Assembly (NCBI GenBank): GCA_036491035.1 | Contig: DASXCU010000059.1 | Span: forward strand, 1-64,000 | Length of the DNA: 64,000 bases | Reading direction: 5' to 3' | From: Galbitalea sp036491035 | Lineage (GTDB): Bacteria; Actinomycetota; Actinomycetes; Actinomycetales; Microbacteriaceae | In this document: positions 33,053-40,781 of the stretch, piece by piece | How positions within the stretch are numbered: position 1 is the first letter of the stretch | Layout: each line of letters opens with the position of its first letter | The notes under the pieces: model-generated | Told to the model about the DNA's origin: nothing | Database searches by the model: none | The model's input: only the letters and a program-made list of their open reading frames with translations | Made by a program: the position numbers and the translations under genes

Positions 33053-33337
33053 ATGAACGAGTCAGATTCCCCCACCTCACTCGGTCGATTCATGACCATC
33101 GCCGACGCTGCCCAAGAGCTCAACATCTCGGTCTCGCAGGTGTACACGCTGGTGAGGTCGGGCGAGCTGCCGGCCATCAAGATCGGCGGCAATGGGCATT
33201 GGCGCATTGAGAGCTCGGTGCTTGAGTCGTACATCGAGGCGATGTACGAGCAGGCTCGACGACAGGGGCTCTGGAACCAGTCCGCCTTCGCCGACCTGCC
33301 CGAGTTGACGATCGGGTCCCGGACTCCTCGAAGGTAG
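33053..33337 (+). CDS. Excisionase-type helix-turn-helix protein
   Basis: A 94-residue DNA-binding protein. The MerR/excisionase-like winged helix-turn-helix is FMTIADAAQELNISVSQVYTLVRSGELPAIKIGGNGHWRIESSVLESYIEAMYEQAR. There is no integrase, att site or phage gene nearby, so a role as a developmental or local regulator is more likely than excision. A CATAAT hexamer lies seven bases before the ATG; an upstream extension would read through the SAF gene promoter region. Its 3' end and stop codon lie in a tandemly duplicated 17-base segment (33323-33390). Its divergent partners are the SAF and CpaE-like genes. Confidence 0.88.
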   Translation: MNESDSPTSLGRFMTIADAAQELNISVSQVYTLVRSGELPAIKIGGNGHWRIESSVLESYIEAMYEQARRQGLWNQSAFADLPELTIGSRTPRR

Positions 33338-33390
33338 AGACTCCTCGAAGGTAGAGACCCCTCGAAGGTAGAGACGCCGCAAAGCTAGAG
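33323..33390 (+). repeat. 17-base tandem repeat over the helix-turn-helix gene stop
   Basis: The unit ACTCCTCGAAGGTAGAG occurs at 33323-33339 and 33340-33356, with one mismatch at 33357-33373 and a degenerate fourth copy at 33374-33390. The gene's TAG stop lies in the first copy, and the last copy overlaps the stop of the convergent gene at 33385. Confidence 0.85.
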
Positions 33391-33984
33391 CCGCACGAGC
33401 ACGATCTCGCTCAATCGCACGATCCGATGCTCGGTGACGGCCGACTCGCGCCGAGAGACACCGGGCTCGTGCACGGCGAGGTCGACGTGGTCCCGACCCA
33501 CCCGATCCAGTGTGCCGTGAGTGCGCCCGTCGCGAAGCCTCAGCTCGACGGGCTGCCGGCGACGGCAGAGATCGCGGAGAACGAAGGCCAGACCGAGTCG
33601 AGCCGACAGGGCACTCGGCGACTCCTCGCCCCCGGACTCGTCGAGGCTCGCGAGTACCTGGTCGCGGGTGAGGGAGATTGCGGCTACCGAGTCGAGCGGC
33701 AGGATACATTGCGGTCGCCGACCGGATTCCTCGAGAAGTTCACCGGCCAGCCAGTCCCGACCGAACGTCGCCGGGGCGATCGAGACGCGGGTGCCATCCG
33801 CGAGAGACAGCCGCAGAGTCTGATCCTCGACCGCTCGGGCGGCCGCGAGCGACCGAAGTCGGTCCCGGATGCCCAGCCTCGCGAGTCGGAGTCGCTCCTC
33901 CTCCGCCTGGAGGTCGACCTCTTCCGCGGTGAGTTCCTGCTCGAGCTGGCTCTCGAGATCGTCGAACAGGTTGTCCCAGCGCAT
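33385..33984 (-). CDS. Conserved actinobacterial protein of unknown function
   Basis: A 199-residue soluble protein. The N-terminus is charged and helical (DNLFDDLESQLEQELTAEEVDLQAEEERLRLARLGIRDRLRSL), followed by small beta strands: LRLSLADGTRVSIAPATFGRDWLAGELLEESGRRPQCILPLDSVAAI, then FVLRDLCRRRQPVELRLRDG. It looks like a widespread actinobacterial protein, but I do not know its function. A TAGCGT hexamer at 33991-33996 lies six bases before the ATG, so the start is probably leaderless. Convergent with the helix-turn-helix gene. Confidence 0.85.
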   Translation of the reverse strand: MRWDNLFDDLESQLEQELTAEEVDLQAEEERLRLARLGIRDRLRSLAAARAVEDQTLRLSLADGTRVSIAPATFGRDWLAGELLEESGRRPQCILPLDSVAAISLTRDQVLASLDESGGEESPSALSARLGLAFVLRDLCRRRQPVELRLRDGRTHGTLDRVGRDHVDLAVHEPGVSRRESAVTEHRIVRLSEIVLVRL

Positions 33985-33990
33985 GCCGGA

Positions 33991-33996
33991 ACGCTA
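33991..33996 (-). promoter_or_regulatory. Leaderless -10 element of the 33385-33984 gene
   Basis: TAGCGT on the minus strand ends six bases before the ATG at 33984. Confidence 0.55.
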
Positions 33997-34155
33997 GGCA
34001 GTCGAGACAAAATGTTACGAATCTTATCCACAGCCCCACGAAGGGGGCGTGGCCAAAAGCTCTGGCCTCTGCTTTAGTGTGATCACCTCCTGTTTGGGGG
34101 TATACCGACCGTTCGTGATCAGGCTCTGCTCGTTCAAAAACTCTGGGAGTGCACT

Positions 34156-34614
34156 TTGACCACTGCACCCGCACCACAACCTGCCCCATCCACCGCCAGC
34201 GCACTGCAGCGCGGCCTAAAGCCACGCTTCGACTCTGACGATTTCTTCGGCGCTCAGCCCGCATCAACCTCGACGCTGCCGGATCCCACGCCGCTGCTCG
34301 AGAATCTCACGCGCTGTGTCATCGAAGTACTGGCAGGGGCCCGCGACCTCGAGCAGCTCGCGCGCTGGGTGAGCGACGACGTCTACAGGCACCTTCTGAA
34401 GCGGGTCGTACTTTCGACCCGTGCCCGGCGAGCCCGGGCTCAGAAGGCCACGCGTCCGTCTTTCTCGATCGGATCGACAAGCATCTGCGAACCGCGCGAC
34501 GGAGTGGTCGAGGCGGTCGTGATCGTCTGCGGCCGCGCGCGAACTCGTGCCGTGGCCATCCGTCTGGAGGGCCTCGACTCGCGCTGGCGAGCCACCGCGA
34601 TCAACGTGCTGTAG
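34156..34614 (+). CDS. Rv3235-family protein
   Basis: A 152-residue protein of the actinobacterial Rv3235 family, which lies next to secA in many actinobacteria. A low-complexity Ala/Pro/Ser N-terminus is followed by LENLTRCVIEVLAGARDLEQLARWVSDDVYRHLLKRVVLSTRARRARA and a C-terminal strand region VVEAVVIVCGRARTRAVAIRLEGLDSRWRATAINVL. The function is unknown. It starts at TTG with GGGAG at the right distance (34145-34149). It is convergent with secA, its stop three bases from that gene's stop. Confidence 0.85.
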   Translation: MTTAPAPQPAPSTASALQRGLKPRFDSDDFFGAQPASTSTLPDPTPLLENLTRCVIEVLAGARDLEQLARWVSDDVYRHLLKRVVLSTRARRARAQKATRPSFSIGSTSICEPRDGVVEAVVIVCGRARTRAVAIRLEGLDSRWRATAINVL

Positions 34615-34617
34615 TTC

Positions 34618-37452
34618 CTAGCGGCCGCGATCCTGGGCGCGACGCTCGGCGCGGTTCGCGGGCGGCGGCGCATTCGGGTCGAGTTTCTGACCGAAGGCTC
34701 CGCGCTGCGGCTGACCTTGCTGCGGCTGCTGCTGGCCCGGCTGCTGACCAACGGCGGCCGCGGCCTGCTCGGCCTGCTGCTGCTGGGCCTTCGCCGTCGC
34801 CGCACGCTCGAGCTGGCCGCGCTGGTTGCGCACCTCGACCTCGCCCGCGTTGTCGGCGTTCGGCGCCGAGTAGCTGAGGCGCTCTGCCGGGGCACCGCTC
34901 TGGCCGAGACCACGAGCCTCCACCGTGGGGATAGCAGCGGTGGCGTCACCAGCAGAGACCTCCACCTCGAGGTTGAACAGGAACCCGACCGACTCCTCGC
35001 GAATCGAGCCCATCATCTGCTGGTAGAGGGCGAAGCCCTCGCGCTGGTACTCGACCAGCGGGTCGCGCTGGGCCATCGCGCGCAGGCCGATTCCGTCCTT
35101 CAGGTAATCCATCTCGTAGAGGTGGTCGCGCCAGCGACGGTCGATGACCGACAGCACGACGCGACGCTCGAGCTCGCGCATGGCGGGTTCGCCGAGATCC
35201 ATTGTGCGACGCTCGTAAGCGAGCTGCGCATCCGACAGGATCTCCTTCTTCAGGAACTCCTCGGTCACGCGTCCGCGGCTTCCCGCCTCAGACATCACCT
35301 CGTCGATGGTGATCGAGATCGGGTAGAGCGTGCGCAGCTCTGTCCACAGTCCGTCGAAGTCCCACTCGTCGCTGTGGCCCTCCGAGGTGTGCGAGTCGAG
35401 CACGTCGCCGAGCACGTCTTCCAGGAAGTGACCGATGCGGTCCTTCAGGTCATCACCCTCGAGGATGTGACGACGGTCACTGTAGATGGCCTCGCGCTGG
35501 CGGTTCAGGACGTCGTCGTACTTGAGGACGTTCTTGCGGATCTCCGCGTTGCGACCCTCTACCTGCGACTGCGCGCTGCGGATGGCACGACTGACGACCT
35601 TCGACTCGATGGCGATGTCATCAGGCACGCCGCTGCGGCCCATGAGCGCCTCGGCGGCGCCGCTGTTGAACAGTCGCATCAGATCGTCCTGCAGCGACAG
35701 GTAGAAGCGGCTCTCCCCCGGGTCGCCCTGTCGGCCCGAGCGCCCACGAAGCTGGTTGTCAATGCGACGAGACTCGTGCCGCTCCGTGCCGAGCACGTAC
35801 AGGCCACCGACGCCGACGACCTTCTCGGCCTCGTCCGCGACGATGCGCTTCACGTGGTCGTACACGCGATCCCACTCGGCCTCGTATTCGTCGGGGGTAT
35901 CAATCGGGCTGTAGCCGCGAGAGTTCATCTCGGCAACCGCGAGGAACTCGGCGTTGCCGCCGAGCATGACGTCGGTACCACGGCCGGCCATGTTGGTGGC
36001 GACGGTGACCGCGCCCAGGCGACCGGCCTGGGCGATGATGGATGCTTCGCGCGCGTGGTTCTTCGCGTTCAGGACCTCGTGCTTGATGCCGCGCTTGGCG
36101 AGCATCTTGGAGAGGTATTCGCTCTTCTCCACGCTGGTCGTTCCGACGAGCACGGGCTGGCCGGCCCCGTGGCGCAGGACGATGTCCTCGACCACCTGAT
36201 TGAACTTCGACTCCTCGCTCTTGTAGACGAGGTCGGGCTGGTCCTTGCGGATCATCGGCTTGTTGGTCGGGATGGGGACGACACCGAGCTTGTACGTCGA
36301 CATGAATTCGGCGGCCTCGGTCTCGGCCGTACCGGTCATTCCGGCGAGCTTCGCGTAGAGGCGGAAGTAGTTCTGCAGCGTAACCGTGGCGAGCGTCTGG
36401 TTCTCGGCCTTGACCTCGACGTGCTCCTTGGCCTCGATGGCCTGGTGGATGCCCTCGTTGTAGCGACGACCCACCAGGATACGTCCGGTGTGCTCGTCGA
36501 CGATGAGCACCTCGCCGTTCATCACGACGTAGTCCTTATCGCGCTTGAACAGGGCGGAAGCGCGGATGGAGTTGTTCAGGAAGGAGATCAGCGGGGTATT
36601 CGCCGACTCGTACAGGTTGTCGATGCCGAGGTAGTCCTCGACCTTCGCGATACCCGGCTCGAGTACGCCGACCGTGCGCTTCTTCTCGTCGACCTCGTAG
36701 TCGACCTCGGGAATAAGCTTGGTTGCGAGGTTCGCGAACTCACTGAACCAGCGGTTCGCCTCACCGGATGCGGGACCCGAGATGATGAGCGGTGTCCGTG
36801 CCTCATCGATGAGGATCGAGTCGACCTCGTCCACGATCGCGAAGTAGTGGGCGCGCTGCACCATGTCGCTCGCCTGCCACGCCATATTGTCGCGGAGGTA
36901 GTCGAATCCGAATTCGTTGTTGGTGCCGTAGGTGACGTCGCACGCGTACATCTCGCGACGCTCCTCGGGCGTCTGCCCGCTGAGAATGACGCCGGTCGTC
37001 ATGCCGAGGGCGCGGAGGATGCGGCCCATGAGTTCGGACTGGTAGCTCGCGAGGTAGTCGTTGACGGTGACCACATGGACACCGCGTCCCGTGATCGCGT
37101 TGAGGTAGGCGGGCAGGACCGCGGTGATGGTCTTGCCCTCACCGGTCTTCATCTCGGAGATGTTGCCGAGGTGCAGGTTCATCCCGCCCATGATCTGGAC
37201 GTCGAACGGGCGCATGCCGAGCGTGCGGACGGCGGCCTCGCGCACCGCGGCGAACGCCTCCGGCAGCAGGTCGTCGAGTGATTCGCCGTTCGCGTAGCGC
37301 TCCCGCAGCTCTCCGGTCTCGTTGCGGAGGTCCTCGTCGCTGAGACCTTTGAAGTCTTCCTCGAGATGGTTTACGGCTTGCGCCGCAGACGACAGACGAC
37401 GAAGAAGTCGACCTTCACCGACACGAAGCGCGCGTTCGAGAACGTTGGCCAC
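34618..37452 (-). CDS. secA: Preprotein translocase ATPase SecA
   Basis: The motor of the Sec secretion pathway, 944 residues. Nucleotide-binding domain 1 has EMKTGEGKTITAVLPAYLNA (Walker A), then VHVVTVNDYLASYQSELMG, YGTNNEFGFDYLRDNM and IVDEVDSILIDEARTPLI (Walker B). NBF2 has VTVATNMAGRGTDVMLGG and LRGRSGRQGDPGESRFYLS. The C-terminal zinc-binding CxCx8C(H/C) element is absent; instead the tail is Gln/Ala-rich and basic, as in many actinobacteria. A GTG start with a GGAG-type site is used. Downstream of the hpf gene in the same direction, with a hairpin between them. Confidence 0.98.
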   Translation of the reverse strand: MANVLERALRVGEGRLLRRLSSAAQAVNHLEEDFKGLSDEDLRNETGELRERYANGESLDDLLPEAFAAVREAAVRTLGMRPFDVQIMGGMNLHLGNISEMKTGEGKTITAVLPAYLNAITGRGVHVVTVNDYLASYQSELMGRILRALGMTTGVILSGQTPEERREMYACDVTYGTNNEFGFDYLRDNMAWQASDMVQRAHYFAIVDEVDSILIDEARTPLIISGPASGEANRWFSEFANLATKLIPEVDYEVDEKKRTVGVLEPGIAKVEDYLGIDNLYESANTPLISFLNNSIRASALFKRDKDYVVMNGEVLIVDEHTGRILVGRRYNEGIHQAIEAKEHVEVKAENQTLATVTLQNYFRLYAKLAGMTGTAETEAAEFMSTYKLGVVPIPTNKPMIRKDQPDLVYKSEESKFNQVVEDIVLRHGAGQPVLVGTTSVEKSEYLSKMLAKRGIKHEVLNAKNHAREASIIAQAGRLGAVTVATNMAGRGTDVMLGGNAEFLAVAEMNSRGYSPIDTPDEYEAEWDRVYDHVKRIVADEAEKVVGVGGLYVLGTERHESRRIDNQLRGRSGRQGDPGESRFYLSLQDDLMRLFNSGAAEALMGRSGVPDDIAIESKVVSRAIRSAQSQVEGRNAEIRKNVLKYDDVLNRQREAIYSDRRHILEGDDLKDRIGHFLEDVLGDVLDSHTSEGHSDEWDFDGLWTELRTLYPISITIDEVMSEAGSRGRVTEEFLKKEILSDAQLAYERRTMDLGEPAMRELERRVVLSVIDRRWRDHLYEMDYLKDGIGLRAMAQRDPLVEYQREGFALYQQMMGSIREESVGFLFNLEVEVSAGDATAAIPTVEARGLGQSGAPAERLSYSAPNADNAGEVEVRNQRGQLERAATAKAQQQQAEQAAAAVGQQPGQQQPQQGQPQRGAFGQKLDPNAPPPANRAERRAQDRGR

Positions 37453-37523
37453 TTAGGTTGCTCCAAGCTTTTCGGCACGCGAAAGCGCGCTGTTACTGAC
37501 TTGTTATCGTACCAACCAAAGGG

Positions 37524-37538
37524 CGAGCGGACCGCTCG
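37524..37538 (-). terminator. Short GC hairpin between hpf and secA
   Basis: CGAGCGG, one base, then CCGCTCG form a seven-pair palindrome. On the minus strand a CCCTTTGGTT stretch follows, so it may end hpf transcription or act as an RNA processing site. Confidence 0.45.
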
Positions 37539-37561
37539 CGGCGGCTTTGCGCGGCGGAATC

Positions 37562-38227
37562 TCAGCCGCCGTGCGCCACCAGGTCGACGTCCTCATCCAG
37601 CCCGATGACGCCGTAGTCCCAGCCCTTGCGGCGGTAGACCACGCTCGGACGATTGGTGCCCGCCTCGATGAACAGGAAGAAGTCGTGGCCGACGAGCTCC
37701 ATGCGGTCGACGGCGTCCTCGGTGGAGAGAAACTCGGCCGGGAAGACTTTTGTGCGGATGACGACCGGCGTGTAGTCGGCTTCCGTCTCCTCGTCGGCCT
37801 GCACGGGAAGGCTGCCGGTGCTGACCCGCTCGAGCAGGTCGACGCTGGCCGGCGTGATGTCTACCACGCGGAAGCCGTCCGACGATGCCTCACGCAGCGA
37901 GACCGGACGGTGCTGACCGCGGTGCACCTTGCGGCGGTCCTTCGCCTGGCGGATGCGTTCGACCAGCTTGTCGATCGCGAGGTCGAACGCCACGTACTTG
38001 TCGCCGCCGGCGGACTCCGCGCGCACGACCGGCCCGGGTCCGATGAGCGTCAGCTCGACCCGATCATCACCGTTTGGCCCCGTCGATTTCTCGTGGTGCC
38101 TGCAGACCTTGATCTCCAACGCGATCGACTTCTCCGCGAGATGAGCGACCTTGTCGGCCTTCTCAATGGCGTACTCGCGAAAGCGATCCGTGACCCCCAG
38201 GCCCTGTCCGGTGATGGTGATTTCCAC
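37562..38227 (-). CDS. hpf: Long-form ribosome hibernation promoting factor
   Basis: A 221-residue long HPF that binds the small ribosomal subunit and dimerises ribosomes into inactive 100S particles. The N-terminal domain is MEITITGQGLGVTDRFREYAIEKADKVAHLAEKSIALEIKV...RVELTLIGPGPVVRAESAGGDKYVAFDLAIDKLVERIRQAKDRR; the C-terminal dimerisation domain is VVIRTKVFPAEFLSTEDAVDRMELVGHDFFLFIEAGTNRPSVVYRRKGWDYGVIGL. The GTG has a GGAGG site at the right distance. Two strong hairpins lie in its 5' leader (38254-38305). Directly upstream of secA, as in M. tuberculosis (Rv3241c-Rv3240c). Confidence 0.96.
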   Translation of the reverse strand: MEITITGQGLGVTDRFREYAIEKADKVAHLAEKSIALEIKVCRHHEKSTGPNGDDRVELTLIGPGPVVRAESAGGDKYVAFDLAIDKLVERIRQAKDRRKVHRGQHRPVSLREASSDGFRVVDITPASVDLLERVSTGSLPVQADEETEADYTPVVIRTKVFPAEFLSTEDAVDRMELVGHDFFLFIEAGTNRPSVVYRRKGWDYGVIGLDEDVDLVAHGG

Positions 38228-38253
38228 GCTGACCTCCAGTTACTTGCCTTGTT

Positions 38254-38305
38254 CGCCGGAGTGTTTTTCGCACTCCGGCGGTACGCGACGCCTGGTTGCC
38301 AGGCG
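38254..38305 (-). promoter_or_regulatory. Two hairpins in the hpf leader
   Basis: Proximal: CGCCGGAGTG (38254-38263), a seven-base loop, CACTCCGGCG (38271-38280), a perfect ten-pair stem. Distal: CGCCTGG (38289-38295), three bases, CCAGGCG (38299-38305). They lie between comF and hpf on the minus strand, 26-78 bases before the hpf start. They could be an attenuator, a comF terminator or an mRNA stabiliser. Confidence 0.6.
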
Positions 38306-38407
38306 GTTTGGTTCGCGCCTTTAGCCCCACCGTAGACCCGCCCGTTGGGAAAGTCACGGGCTTCCGGCTGGAGTGGTCCGGATGCGCAGGTTTCTCTCAA
38401 AGAGTCG

Positions 38408-39055
38408 CTAGAGATTTCCAAACAGGCGTGGCGTAAAAGCCAGCGCCGCATGCCCGACGACCTCGCCACGCGCCTCGCGAACGGCCCGCGCCGCCTCTGC
38501 CAGGGTTGCGCCCGTCGTCACGACGTCGTCGACGAGGATGAACCGACGACCCCGAAGCGACATCCGCGCACGCATCGATTCGTGCAGGTTGAGTGCGCGA
38601 TCGCCCGACCCGAGCGTCTTCTGGCTTGCGGTCGCCCGCGACGATTTGAGCACCCGCGCGGAGTCGAATCCCGCCCGCTTGCACAGCAGGGCGACCGGGT
38701 CGTATCCGCGACGACGCCAGGCCGCCCTGCTGGTCGGTACCGCAAGAAACTCGGCGCCGGGTTGCGCGGCCCGGGCGAGCGCAGCGGATAGTGAGAGGCT
38801 GAGCGGCTTTGCGACATCCGTGCGGCCGCTTTCCTTAAGGGCGAGCAGGGTGCGTCGGACGACGCCCTCGTAGCGCAGCGCCGTGTACACCGTCGACCCG
38901 TCGGACAGGGTGCGAGGCGTCACCTCGGGTTCGAGCTCGATCTGGCAGTGCTCACAGAGAGAGCGATCCGCGGCACCGCAGCCGGCGCAGTCCACCGGCG
39001 AAAAAACGGCGAGGGCGTCGAGCAATGCCCCGGTAATGCGCGAACTCACTCGCAC
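38408..39055 (-). CDS. comF: ComF-family phosphoribosyltransferase-like protein
   Basis: A 215-residue ComF protein, best known in DNA uptake and homologous-strand processing in competent bacteria. The N-terminal zinc ribbon has Cys23, Cys26, Cys34 and Cys37 (CAGCGAADRSLCEHC). The C-terminal PRTase fold has LAVPTSRAAWRRRGYDPVALL and the PRPP-site FILVDDVVTTGATLAEAARAV. No comEA/EC genes are in the window, so a role in competence is uncertain. A GTG start is used; a second GTG is two codons on. Same strand as lpqB and hpf. Confidence 0.93.
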   Translation of the reverse strand: MRVSSRITGALLDALAVFSPVDCAGCGAADRSLCEHCQIELEPEVTPRTLSDGSTVYTALRYEGVVRRTLLALKESGRTDVAKPLSLSLSAALARAAQPGAEFLAVPTSRAAWRRRGYDPVALLCKRAGFDSARVLKSSRATASQKTLGSGDRALNLHESMRARMSLRGRRFILVDDVVTTGATLAEAARAVREARGEVVGHAALAFTPRLFGNL

Positions 39056-39113
39056 AGCTTGGCACGCGGCGGACAGAGCGGTCTACTGGCAATGCCCGGG
39101 TTGGGGATAACCC

Positions 39114-40781
39114 CTACTGCTGGCTCGCGAGTACGGAGGCGACGACGCCGATGTTCTGCCATCCGCTCGCGCGCAGTTCCTGCACCTCGCCGGTGTCGGT
39201 GAGAAGCCGCAGCGAGTCGGCACCGGCGCCGCCGACCAATCGAACAGCGTCCTCTGTCCGCGAGGTATCCCCCACGGACCCTCCGACGACGTAGCTGGTG
39301 ACCGCGTCGCCGTTCACGTCGGAGCCGAGCGCCGCGACCGTCGTCGAGTCCACCCAGGTCGCGTCGATGGGGGTAACGGACGAGACGGGCAGGTCGAGCA
39401 GGTCGCCGAGCGCAGTCGGAAGTCCCGCGCGGCGCACCACTCCCGCGACGACCAGGCGCGGACCCGAGTCGGTCAGCAGGTACATCAGTACCCTGGTTCC
39501 GTCGTGAGATACGTCGAGCGACACGATCGTCGAGTCTGCCGGCAGCTGGGACGTGACCTGGTGTGGGACGCCGTCGGTTCCGGCGACCTGAATGGCGGTC
39601 GGCGATGTGGCCGGCACCGACCAGACGTAGGCGAGTGGATCGATGGACGGCGGGATCAGGCCAGGTCGCGAATCGACCATTTTGGTTCCCGTGTTCGTCG
39701 CGAGAAATACGCCGCCCTTCGCGAGTACCGCAGCGGCGGCCCCGCCGCGATCGAGGGAGATCGCCGTGCCGTCGAGTCCTACGACCTCGTTCGTGATTCC
39801 GCCCAGCGATTGCAGGCCGGGGAAGAATCCGAACTGCTTACCCCTTTGCAGGAGCGGAGCCGCCTGGGTTGCCACCGCGATTTGCGCCTTGCTCTCCGAA
39901 CTGTCGGGGAAGACGAGTGGCGCCCCGCGTGCCGTCATGTTCACGGTCGTGATCCCGTTGGCCAGAAGGCTCGCCTCGAGCTGCTGCTTCATCCGACCGC
40001 GGACCGGGTCCTTGGCCGACGCCGCGCTCGCATTGAAGTCGATCGTCGCCGCGCTGTTCTTGACGACCGCGGGGGTCCCGGGCTGCACGCCCGCGGGGAA
40101 CGCGGATGCGACGACGCCCTGCTGAAGCCAGGGGCTCGGACCCGCGAGCAGGGCCGTGACGATCCGGTCGGAGACGGTCGACCCCTTCGGAAACCACCGA
40201 ACGTCGGGCACGAGATAGCGGTAGTCGGGATCGAAGAAGTAGATCGGGTACTCAGCGAACGACGTCTCGAAGTTCGTGCGCGAGAGCACGATGCCATCCG
40301 GAAGGTCGCTGATCCGCCACTGGCCGCCAACCTTGGTGAACGTGTAGGAGACCGTCTGCGTCGACACGGTGCCCTGTTCGGCGTAGATCCCGAGCGCATT
40401 GACGGATGCCTTCGTGGAAACCGCGTAGTCGACGACGTTGCCGCCGACATCTTCGGGGGTCGCCGGCCGCTCACGGACGAGAACGCTCTTCGTCGCGTCC
40501 CAGGCCTGTGCGGCTTTCGCCGTCAGGTACTCCTTCGCGATGGCGTAGTTGCCATCTGCCGAGGTTGCCGCCTGCAGGAAGTCGTTGACCAGCTCGGTCT
40601 TCGTCGCGTTGTGGGGCGGCGGGAGCGGGAGGTCGATCCCGGGCTGCTGCTGGCCGCCATTGTTGACCTTCGGCCCCGCATTCACTCGACCGCTGCTGGG
40701 GATACCGACGCAGCCAGCGAGCGCGATCGTCACGGCGATCGCGGCAGCGACGGTCGTCGCCCAGCGTTTACGCCTAGTCAT
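39114..40781 (-). CDS. lpqB: Lipoprotein LpqB
   Basis: A 555-residue lipoprotein that works with the MtrAB two-component system in cell-wall and division control. The lipoprotein signal is MTRRKRWATTVAAAIAVTIALAGC, with lipobox LAGC and Cys24. A GerMN-like domain (WLQQGVVASAFPAGVQPGTPAVVKNS..., KQQLEASLLANGITTVNMTARGAPLVF) is followed by a beta-propeller-like C-terminal part (GITNEVVGLDGTAISLDR..., SLDVSHDGTRVLMYLL, SSVTPIDATWVDSTTVAALG). The ATG at 40781 overlaps the mtrB stop by eight bases. Earlier starts were rejected because they run into mtrB and lack a signal peptide. Confidence 0.96.
   Translation of the reverse strand: MTRRKRWATTVAAAIAVTIALAGCVGIPSSGRVNAGPKVNNGGQQQPGIDLPLPPPHNATKTELVNDFLQAATSADGNYAIAKEYLTAKAAQAWDATKSVLVRERPATPEDVGGNVVDYAVSTKASVNALGIYAEQGTVSTQTVSYTFTKVGGQWRISDLPDGIVLSRTNFETSFAEYPIYFFDPDYRYLVPDVRWFPKGSTVSDRIVTALLAGPSPWLQQGVVASAFPAGVQPGTPAVVKNSAATIDFNASAASAKDPVRGRMKQQLEASLLANGITTVNMTARGAPLVFPDSSESKAQIAVATQAAPLLQRGKQFGFFPGLQSLGGITNEVVGLDGTAISLDRGGAAAAVLAKGGVFLATNTGTKMVDSRPGLIPPSIDPLAYVWSVPATSPTAIQVAGTDGVPHQVTSQLPADSTIVSLDVSHDGTRVLMYLLTDSGPRLVVAGVVRRAGLPTALGDLLDLPVSSVTPIDATWVDSTTVAALGSDVNGDAVTSYVVGGSVGDTSRTEDAVRLVGGAGADSLRLLTDTGEVQELRASGWQNIGVVASVLASQQ

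Noticed and set aside
33053..33337. Excisionase of an integrated element
   Set aside because: No integrase, att repeats, phage or transposase genes nearby; the neighbours are chromosomal core genes.
33323..33390. CRISPR-like repeat array
   Set aside because: Units are directly abutting with no spacers, only three to four copies, and no cas gene in the window. It is a tandem duplication.
34717..37281. An 854-codon open frame on the plus strand opposite secA
   Set aside because: It is antisense to a complete, motif-rich secA. Long antisense frames are common in high-GC DNA, and its translation shows no motif or membrane pattern.
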